A stretch of 64,000 bases of DNA. Source: Lotus japonicus (Eukaryota; Streptophyta; Magnoliopsida; Fabales; Fabaceae). The stretch is from positions 59,882,195 through 59,946,194 of the forward strand of contig NC_080046.1 in the NCBI RefSeq assembly GCF_012489685.1, in the 5' to 3' direction. Within the stretch, counting starts at the first letter, position 1. Every line of letters begins with the position of its first letter. Positions 46,662-55,042 of the stretch are shown one piece after another. Under the pieces are notes generated by a model. The model had not been told where the DNA came from. It searched no databases and was given only the letters and a program-made list of their open reading frames with translations. The translations under genes were made by a program, and so were the position numbers.

Positions 46662-48662
46662 TTAATTAACGATGCATTGGAAGTCTGAGGGCAAGTCGCG
46701 GCCACAACATTTTAGTATGGTGCGCATGGCAACTACAACGTCAATGTGGATATGGAAGACACGTGCCCTGAATGAGTGGCATAGGCACACGGCAGCAACA
46801 TCAATATCAGTAAGAAAACTGAGGAGAGAGCAACACTGCTTCTTGTTATGTGGATCAACAAATATGTTCAACAAGCCCGAGCAAACACCCAATTGCAAGA
46901 TGGGACAACTAGTTGCAGGTGATGGTGCTTTAGGAGGTTGAGCGGGTGTGGGTGATGATGCTTCAGGGCATTGGGAAGGTGTAGGTGGTGCTTCAGGTGA
47001 AGGCGTAGGTGATGCTTCAGGGGATTGAGAAGGTGTAGGCGATGGAGCTTCAGGGGACTGAGCGGGTGTAGGTGATACTTCAGGTGAAGGCGTAGGTGAT
47101 TCTTCAGGAGATTGAGAGGGTGTAGGTGATACTTCAGGGGATTGAGTGGGTGTAGGTGATGGTGCTTTAGGGGATTGATCGGGTGTAGGTGATGCTTCAG
47201 GTGTGGGTGTAGGTGATTCTTCAGGGGATTGAATGGGTGTAGGTGATGGTGCTTCAGGGGACTGAGCGGGTGTAGGTGATACTTCTGGTGAAGGCGTAGG
47301 AGATTCTTCAGGAGATTGAGAGGGTGTAGGTGATACTTCAGGGGATTGAGTGGGTGTAGGTGATACTTCAGGAGATTGAGTGGGTGCAGGTGATGGTGCT
47401 TCTGGAGATTGGGTGGGCGTAGGTGATGAGACTTCAGGGGACTGAGCGGGTGTAGGTGATGATGCTTCAGGTGAAGGCGTAGGTGATTCTTCAGGGGACT
47501 GTGAAGGTGTAGGTGATGCTTCAGGTGATTGAGTTGGTACATGTGATGGTGCTTCACGGGATTGAGAAGGTGTAGGTGATGCTTCAGGTGAAGGCGTAGG
47601 TGATTCTTCAGGGGATTGAGAAGGTGTAGGTGATGCTTCAGGGGATTGTGCGGGTGTAGATGATGGTGCTTCAGGGGACAGAGCAGGTGTAGGTGAAGGC
47701 GTAGGTGATTCTTCAGGGGAATGAGAAGGAGTAGGTGATGCTTCAGGGGATTGGACAGGTGTAGGTGATGGTGCTTCAGGGGACTGCGCTGGCGTAGGTG
47801 ATGGTGCTTCAGGGGACTACGCGGGTGTAGGTGAAGGCGTAGGTGATTCTTCAGGGGATTGAGAAGGTGTAGGTGATACTTCAGGGGATTGAGTGGGTGT
47901 AGGTGATGCTTCAGGTGTAGGCGTAGGTGATTCTTCAGGGGATTGAGCGGGTGTAGGTGATGGTGCTTCGGGGGATTGAGCGGGTGTAGATGATACTTCA
48001 GGTGAAGGAGTAGGTGATTCTTCAGGGGATTGAGAAGGAGTAGGTGATGATTCAAAGGATTGAGCAGGTGTTGGTGATGGTGCTTCAGGGGATTGATTGG
48101 GTGCAGGTGATGGTGTTTCAGGGGATTGGTCAGGTGCAGCTAATACTTCAGGGGATTGAGCGGATGTAGGTATAGCTTCAGGTGCAGACGTAGGTGATTC
48201 TTCTGGGGATTGAGAAGGTGTAGGTGATGCTTCAGGGGATTGAGTGGGTGTAGGTGATTGTGCTTTAGGGAATTGAGCGGGTGTAGGTGATGATTCAGGG
48301 GATTTAGCGGGTGTAGGTTTTGCTTCAGGTGCAGGTGTAGGTGATTTTTCTGGGGATTTACCGGGTTTGGGTTTTTTCTTTTTTTGTTAAGCTTGAGCGG
48401 GTATAGGTGATGTTTTTGGTGGTGACGTTTCTAGGGATTGGGTGGGTGTAGGTGTAGGTGATTTTTCTGTGAATTTAGCGGGTTTAGGTTTTCTCTTTTT
48501 TTGATAAGCTTGAGTGGGTATAGGTGATGCTTCTGGTGGGGATGATTTAAGAGATTGGGCGGGTGGTGATACTGCATAGGAATGGGCGGAGGATGAGCCA
48601 AGGGTGGAGAACAAAAAGAGGTTAACTAGTAGGAGAAGTGCAGCACTCTTTGAAGATTTCAT
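46662..48662 (-). pseudogene. Expanded HyPRP gene with giant Pro/Ser array and two in-frame stops
   Basis: From ATG at 48662 to TAA at 46662 the minus frame is 667 codons with no frameshift but two nonsense codons. Codon 92 is TAA, where the parallel unit upstream has TAT (Tyr). Codon 282 is TAG (47817-47819), where sister units have CAG (Gln). Residues 1-25 are a signal peptide almost identical to the 39333 gene. Then come two Lys-rich blocks (QKKRKPKPAKF-like) and about fifty tandem 10-12-residue units of the type TPSQSPEASP / TPAQSPEAPSP. The eight-cysteine domain follows (from SCPILQLGVCSGLLN to LPSDFQC, all eight Cys present). It is inactive as read, unless a stop is a sequencing error. 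Confidence 0.85.
46925..48580 (-). repeat. In-frame minisatellite encoding the Pro/Ser/Glu linker
   Basis: About 1.65 kb of tandem 30-36-bp units on the pattern ggtgatgcttcaggggattgagaaggtgta (given here in + sense as two parts: ggtgatgcttcagggg and attgagaaggtgta). Higher-order periodicity is visible: SPEES..., SPEVS... and SPEAPS... units alternate in recurring groups. Every unit length is a multiple of 3, so the frame is preserved from one end to the other. The intact neighbour has only about two units. Confidence 0.9.
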
Positions 48663-48716
48663 TTTCTAACTAATTTACTTGTGGTTGTGAGGTTTGTTAG
48701 CTACAGAATTTATAGG

Positions 48717-48942
48717 TGGTCTGATATAGGCGAACCTAGTCGGTATGTAATTGGGCTAATCAATATTCTGTACTTAATGGGCCGGGTCACCCATGGTCCT
48801 TCCGGATCAAAACCCCACTATAAATAAAGAAGGACCGCCCAAGCGGCAGGGATCCTATCATTTCACGCATTTTCATTTACTTTGTTTACTTCGCTTGCTC
48901 TCAAACTGGTTTGCCTTTAGTCTGTGGTTCTATACCGGAACG
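48717..48942 (+). repeat. Tat element left LTR
   Basis: 226 bp, TG start. It contains a TATA-like ctataaataaag at about 48829-48840 that would drive the element. It ends ccggaacg, where the right LTR has ccggaaca. Confidence 0.9.
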
Positions 48943-50384
48943 CTAAGTATTTATTGAAAGCTCAGGGATTGATAAAGCAGATAGGCACAGTGCAGGTCAA
49001 TTATGTTCCGCGCGAGGAGAATACAAGGGCGGATATTTTATCAAAGTTAGCAAGCACCAAGAAGCCAGGAAACAATAAGTCAGTCATCCAGGAAGTTTTA
49101 AGCAGCCCGAGTATCGAAGAGGATGAGACAATGATGGTGTTAACTTCATCTGATTCAGATTGGATGGGGCGTATCAAAAAGTGTTTGGAGGCAGAAGGCT
49201 CTGAGTTGTTGACATTTTCTAAAGATCAAATTCGCGAGGCTAGTCGTTACACATTGTTGAGCGATCAATTATACAGAAGAGGGATTGGAGTACCTTTATT
49301 GAGATGTGTCTCTAAGGATGAGGCAGAAAGAATCATGTTTGAGGTTCACGAAGGTGTGTGTGCAAGTCATGTGGGGGGAAGATCTTTGGCAGCGAAAGTG
49401 CTCAGAGCAGGGTTCTATTGGCCAACTTTACGAGGGGATTGTATGGAATATGTGAAGAAGTGTGGTAAATGTCAAATTTATGCAGATTTACATAAGGCGC
49501 CGCCTGAGACTCTTAGCTCAATGAGTTCATCGTGGCCATTTGCAATGTGGGGAGTAGATATTCTGGGACCGTTCACTCCAGCAGGTTCTCAGATCAGATT
49601 TATTTTGGTTGCGATAGACTATTTTACTAAGTGGATTGAGGCGGAATCAATGGCGAAAATAACAGCAGAAAAAGTCAAAAAGTTTTATTGGAGAAAATTG
49701 GTTTGCAGATTTGGCGTTCCAGCAACTATCGTCTCAGACAATGGAACACAGTTCACTAGCAGGAGTGTGAAGGATTTTTGTGCAGGAATGGGAATTGAGA
49801 TGCGCTTCGCCTCAGTTGAGCACCCTCAGACAAATGGACAGGTAGAGTCAGCAAATAAAGTCATTCTCAATGGAATTAGAAAGCGTCTAGGCGAAGCTAA
49901 AGGATTGTGGGCTGAAGAGTTGATCACGGTCATTTGGGCGTACAATACTACTCCTCAATCAACTACCGGCGAATCGCCTTTTAAGTTGACTTACGGGGTA
50001 GATGCTATGATCCCAGCAGAATTGCAAGATGTAACTTTCAGGGTGGCGACTTATAGTGAAGAGCAGAACGACATGAATAGATTGGTTGATCTCAATTTAG
50101 CAGAGGAAACGCAAGCAGAAGTTCGTTTGAGGCAGGCAATGGTAAAACAAAGGTCGGAAAGGCGATACAACTCTAGAGTGGTTCCGAGGCAAATGAAAGT
50201 TGGTGATTTGGTTCTGCACAGGAAGGCGAAGGGGCCTGATGATTCGAAGTTATCACCTAATTGGGAAGGACCTTACAGGATTCTGCGAGAGCTTGGTCAT
50301 GGGGCGTATCATTTGGAGGAGTTATTTGGGCGAAGGGTCCCAAGGGCTTGGAACGCACAGCATCTCCGTTACTATTACAGTTGA
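48943..50384 (+). CDS. Tat gypsy pol remnant: RNase H tail plus integrase
   Basis: An open frame of 486 codons when counted from 48924 inside the LTR. In that numbering the RNase H end is at about 25-45 (VPREENTRADILSKLAS), the integrase zinc finger has H142, H149, C180 and C183, and the catalytic triad is D212 (GVDILGP), D272 (VSDNGTQF) and E308 (NGQVESANK), a D,D-35-E spacing. A C-terminal module follows (WNAQHLRYYYS at the end). Integrase inserts cDNA into the host genome. The frame is intact, but with the rest of pol missing it has no proper start. It would be translated only if transcription from the LTR gave an alternative initiation. Confidence 0.9.
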
Positions 50385-50542
50385 AGTGCAGGGTGGTTCG
50401 TTCAGTCTGTTTTGTGTTGTACAGTTTGTTTCAGTGTATGTTCGTCCAAGACTATGTTTCGTTGTTTCAGTTTGTGTGTGTTGAAGTCTACTTTTGTTGG
50501 TTGTATCGTTTAAGACTATGTTTGTTGTGTAAGACTAAGTTT

Positions 50543-50665
50543 GATGCACTCTTTTCTCTACCCCAGGCCGGAGAGTTTTTAACGAGGCATCAATTATTAA
50601 TGAATAACAGGTATGCACTCTTTTCTCTACCCCAGGCGGGAGAGTTTTTAACGAGGCATAACCTT
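50543..50665 (+). repeat. 69-bp tandem repeat in the Tat spacer
   Basis: Two copies of tgcactcttttctctacccc-agg(c)cgggagagttttta-acgaggcat, at 50545 and 50614 (69-bp offset). Such repeats between integrase and the 3' LTR are usual in Tat/Ogre elements. Confidence 0.8.
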
Positions 50666-50765
50666 TTTAAAATGGTCAAGGGCGTATCATTTTACTTATT
50701 TCTTTTACCCATAGCGGAAACTTATCAACTAAGGTCTATCAATTGGGCGACGTCAGACAATTGAG

Positions 50766-51509
50766 AAAAAAGTAAGTCTCTTAAAACAAGAGCATTCGAC
50801 CACGAATTCATAAGCACAGTCTTAAATTGGATTTAAGCTTGTCCAAACTAAGCACAAGTCTCCACGCGAGCATACTAATGAAATCAAATATTTTGACTTT
50901 GATTTCCATGAGTAACTATGTCAAAAATGAAAAATTTGACTAAGTTATGTACACAAAGGCCTTATGATTCCAAAGTAGTTGATTAAGTTTAGACCCTAAA
51001 ACATTTAAAGAGATTCACTCAAGAGTATTTTACTATGTACAGTAAAATGAGAGGGTAACGTACTCAACTAAATGACGAGGGCGGACTGATTTGGTGAAAG
51101 GTTAGTAAATGTCATTTGTGTTAAGTTATATGTTTAAATTATGTGATGACTTGAATATCTAAGTGAAGTTACGCTTATATTTTTAAGTTGTATGATAACC
51201 TAGATGACTAAGTTATGATATGTTTAGTTATAGAATTAGTTATTGCGATAGTTGTTTGGGGTGAATTAGGGATAATGTTGTTACAGAAATTATGAAATTT
51301 TAGGTTTTAGGCGAAGAAATTATGACATATGTAGTTTTTTAGGCAAAACAAGTAAAATGTGAAGTACTCATATAAATGCTGAAAGGAAATTCATTGCGTT
51401 AAGGGAAAAGTTCAGTACATAAAAGCGAAGAAATAAAGGGACGAAAATTAAAGAGACCGGAGGTCTTTTACATAGTCTGATAAAAAGGAAAAGGAAATAA
51501 GACTTGTCA
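50766..51509. other. Tat internal spacer without coding sequence
   Basis: AT-rich sequence between the integrase end and the 3' end of the antisense ORF. No ORF or domain was recognised, apart from repeated taagttat/gttatatg words near 51110-51230. Confidence 0.6.
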
Positions 51510-53419
51510 TTAATGGTTTTCTCCCTCCCCTTCTTTGGTGTTGACATTTTCTTCTTCATTCTTGTCTTCTTTTTCTTCTTCTTCTTCTTCCTCTTCTCCT
51601 TCCTCATCCGCGTTATCCGGGCTGATCAGTTTTCCGTCTACGATACGTGCATAAGGGTTTGAACCCTCCAAGTTGATAGTCAGGTCAGGATTGAGAAAAA
51701 CGATTTGATCTTTCGCCTTGGCGAAACCAGCTTCAAATTGCTCTAAGATAGAACATTTTAGTTCGGCTACCTCAGTTTTCAAGTTGGAATTTTCTTCTAA
51801 AACTTGGTTGTGGACAGTAGTCAGTTGGGTAAGGTCAGCCCTTGTCTTCTCATTTTCTCCAGTCAGTGTTTGAATGGAAGTGTTGTTTTCTTCAATAGTT
51901 TTCTTCAAGTTTTCAACCTCTGAAGCCAGATCCGCGGCTTTCTTGTCAGTAGCCTTTTTGGATTTTTCCAAAAGCTTCAATGTGGCTCTCATTTTCTCAA
52001 CTTCTTTTTCTTTTTCTTCGATGAGCTTGGCGCTTGAAAGGCCATCAAATCCAGCAGATTCAAGATCAATCATCTTAGAAATTGCAGCAATTTCCAAACC
52101 TTTCGTCATCATGGCTTGACAAGCCTCCCTCAATCCGATCTTCCTCATTTTTTCACGGTCCGCCTCAAAGACCAAATTTGTTTCCACCAAAGAGTTGAAA
52201 TCAATCTTCGAATCCCATAGTGAGGTCACTTCGTTGGAAGTTAACTCTTCAAATTCCTTTAACAGATTCTTCCAGCAGGGGGGCGGAGCGCTTGATGAAC
52301 AGCCTTTGTTCATATCAATAGCAGCACTTTTGTTCATAAATTGATCCAGAGAGGTTTGATTGGGAGTCTTGTTTTTGGCCGAGGCAGCTTCATAATTCTT
52401 CTTCTTTTTCTTGGCGGGGCGGTCAGTTTCAGTGCCGGAATGACTGGTGTTTTGTTCAGCGATGGATTTCGCCGGATTTCTTTTCTCGCGAGCAGCTTGT
52501 TGTTCACGGCGGAAACGGAGGATGTCATCCTCTGATAGGCGAGCCATTCTTGCTGTATTAAATAAAAAGAAACAGTGTTAAAGAAAAAGAGAAGTTTATA
52601 GGAATATCAGAAGAAGAATGTAAATTAGGATGCCTTACCAATGTATGCACCCACATCATTTTTAGAAAGGGCTTCCATAAAGTCTGTAAGGTTTAATCCT
52701 AAGCCAGATAGAAATTGGCATTCTACACGCTCTTCTGGAGTCAGGGCGTCATCAGAAATCTTGATGATGACTTCGTACCGGTTCGTCCAGTAGAATGGGA
52801 ACCGGGGACTTCCATCATCATAATAAAAGATGTCTTTGCAGGGTTCAAATTCGCGAAGTTTAAAAAATTTTGCTTTGAAGTGTTTATAGTGGCTTTTGAA
52901 AAGGGTGAACAGTCCTAGACCCCTGGCGGTAGCGAGCGAAACGTACTCCCCTCTAACGTTTCGCCCACAAGTTTTAAAGAAGTAGAAAAATTTATTGCTA
53001 GTGGGTTGGATTTGTAAAGTGTGGCACAAGACCTCAAAGGCTTTTATGTAAGCCCAAGCATTACCATGAAGCTGGGTAGGGGCTACGTTCAGGAGAGTCA
53101 GGATAGAGCAGGTAAAATCTGAGAAGGGTAGGGTATATTTCAGATCAGAAAACAGGTTTTCAAAGAGAAAAGTGAAGTTTCGCCCTTGTTCATCTTTTTT
53201 CCCGAAACAACATGGTTCGTCAGGGGCACAGGGTAATATATCTAAGTGGGCATCTAGTCCGTCTTTTCTAAAATTATACTTTGTGATTAAATTTATAACA
53301 GCCTTGGGAGTGTTAATTTTAGAGAATTGTTTTTTGATTTTACTAGAGACCCATAGAGAATCTGCAGAAGTTGGAGCACTAGGAGTAGAGATTTCTTTAC
53401 GGGTACGTTTAGTAGTCAT
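51510..53419 (-). CDS. Spliced antisense ORF of the Tat element (putative gypsy-type transposon protein)
   Basis: Two exons on the strand opposite to pol: 52639-53419 and 51510-52552. They are joined across an 86-bp intron with GT...AG ends (gtaaggcat... to ...tttaatacag) in correct phase, giving 607 residues. Exon 1 resembles the plant domain often named transposase (putative) gypsy type: INLITKYNFRKDGLDAHLDI, then ILTLLNVAPTQLHGNAWAYI, FKTCGRNVRGEYVS and PFYWTNRYE. Exon 2 is a long Lys/Glu coiled coil ending in an acidic run. Tat and Ogre elements are known for such antisense ORFs; their function is not established. It is intact here. A TATA box (ctatataaag on minus) lies near 53770-53779, so it may have its own promoter. 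Confidence 0.8.
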
Positions 53420-53769
53420 TTTTCTGATCCTGAAAATGAAAATTTAGAAGTATGAGATGAGATGGAGAAGGAATTTAGGAGTGAATTCTGGGTTATTCAA
53501 ACTGGAGACTTCTGGGTAAAAAAAAAAAAGATAAAAATAGGTTTTATGCATAATGTTGAAAAGTAGAAGTAAGATGCAGAAATTTCAGACAAGAAAAGAG
53601 GAAAGAGAGTTACCTGGAAAAATGGGGCTTGAGCAAGTTCTGGATTAGGAAGTTCTAGGATGTAGCGAGAGAGTGCCAAGGTTGAGGAAGCAGTGAAGAT
53701 TAAAAGAATTTTTGTTCTGGTATATGGTGAGGGTAGAAAGCACAAGTAAGGGTAAAGTAAAAATGGAAG

Positions 53770-53779
53770 ACTTTATATA
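53770..53779 (-). promoter_or_regulatory. TATA box for the Tat antisense ORF
   Basis: On minus, ctatataaagtc lies about 350 nt upstream of the antisense start codon at 53419. The long leader (53420-53740) holds only short ORFs. A TATA box pointing away from the 3' LTR supports separate antisense transcription. Confidence 0.5.
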
Positions 53780-54449
53780 GAAAGGGGGATGAAGGTGAAA
53801 GGGTGATTTGAAGGAGGAATGGTCGCGTGTTTTCACACGCGCATTTAAAGCGCATGGTTTGACGATTGGACGGAGGTGACGTTTCAGTCTGAAAAGTTTT
53901 GAATGAGAAAGGAGATGACTGTTGAGGATTTTGAATTTCAAGGGGCATATTGGTCCGGAAGAGGGGATATGTGAGAGAGTGTATTTAATTTCCATGATTT
54001 AAAGAGGGCATATTGGTACGAAAACTTTAGGAAAGGGTGTGAGTTTTCATGTGTGGATTCTGTTTGTGATTTATGATATCAATTACGTTTATTTCTTTCT
54101 TAATGATTGTGTTAATAGAGCAGTGCTAAAACGTAGCTCCAAGTTCCTAGATATATGCAAAATATTTGGTGGATATATTTATGACAGGGAAAGTAATGAT
54201 GATCTTGGAAATTTTATATGATAAGTGCAAGTGAAACGACAGCTGAATGGACTCGACAGCTGGGTTCAGTGCATCAAAAGAGACAAGGGAAAAGTCAAAT
54301 TAATTTGGTCATTATTTATTTTGTCTGAGAAATTTAGTTTGTTCGCCCATTTTACCTTGCGTCTTGTTTATGTGATAATCAACATAACAGTTGTGGGCTT
54401 CATAAAGACACTCTCGCCTTATTTTAAGCCTCAGTGTCTTGTGGGCTTG

Positions 54450-54675
54450 TGGTCTGATATAGGCGAACCTAGTCGGTATGTAATTGGGCTAATCAATATT
54501 CTGTACTTAATGGGCCGGGTCACCCATGGTCCTTCCGGATCAAAACCCCACTATAAATAAAGAAGGACCGCCCAAGCGGCAGGGATCCTATCATTTCACG
54601 CATTTTCATTTACTTTGTTTACTTCGCTTGCTCTCAAACTGGTTAGCCTTTAGTCTGTGGTTCTATACCGGAACA
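54450..54675 (+). repeat. Tat element right LTR
   Basis: 226 bp, TGGTCTG...GGAACA. The visible differences from the left LTR are ggttagcc for ggtttgcc and the last base. The HyPRP upstream sequence resumes right after the target duplication (aggcaaagtttttc, as upstream of the intact HyPRP). Confidence 0.9.
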
Positions 54676-54680
54676 ATAGG

Positions 54681-55033
54681 CAAAGTTTTTCTTTTTCATG
54701 GTGGTTGCTAATTGTGTTTTGTAAAATACCTATATATTTATTTGTCTAAATCTAAAATCATTCAATGTCTCCCCGAGATATAGTTTGTCATGTAGGCCCT
54801 TATACATGTGGCTATATCAAAATTTGACATGACCGTTTCTTGTTATGGTGAAGTTTTTAAAATTTAGTTATAAATTTTAATGTGGGAGTGTAAGCTAAAA
54901 TTAAAACAACGATTACAGAAAATCTCTATACATGGAAGTCGTTAGGAATTAAACATTTGGTTTGGGAAAACATGGAAGTCGTTAGGAATTAATTCGGATA
55001 AAGAAATCCATAGATGAAAGAGACAAATTATAA
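54681..55033. other. Displaced upstream region of the expanded HyPRP gene
   Basis: The first bases (caaagtttttctttttcatgg) match those upstream of the TATA box of the intact HyPRP (caaagttttctttttattgg near 39781). This is the original promoter, now about 6 kb from its gene. The remainder is AT-rich, with a short duplication of acatggaagtcgttaggaatta near 54929 and 54969. Confidence 0.7.
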
Positions 55034-55042
55034 TAGTTTATT

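Larger units (their letters stand above)
48717..54675 (+). mobile_element. Tat-lineage Ty3/gypsy retrotransposon, internally deleted
   Basis: Two LTRs of 226 bp (48717-48942 and 54450-54675) begin TGGTCTGATATAGG and end ...CCGGAAC(A/G). They differ at two positions that I can see. A perfect 5-bp target duplication, atagg, lies at 48712-48716 and 54676-54680. The left LTR joins directly to the RNase H tail of pol: the primer-binding site, gag, protease and reverse transcriptase are missing. Integrase, a spacer with tandem repeats and a spliced antisense ORF remain. Near-identical LTRs mean a recent insertion, so it was probably mobilised in trans or deleted after insertion. Confidence 0.92.

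Noticed and set aside
46868..48055. A 395-codon open frame rich in His/Leu/Pro on the minus strand.
   Set aside because: It is the out-of-frame shadow of the Pro/Ser array; the frame linked to the signal peptide and eight-cysteine domain is different.
46925..48580. CRISPR-like array.
   Set aside because: Units are contiguous, without unique spacers, and encode an in-frame peptide repeat.
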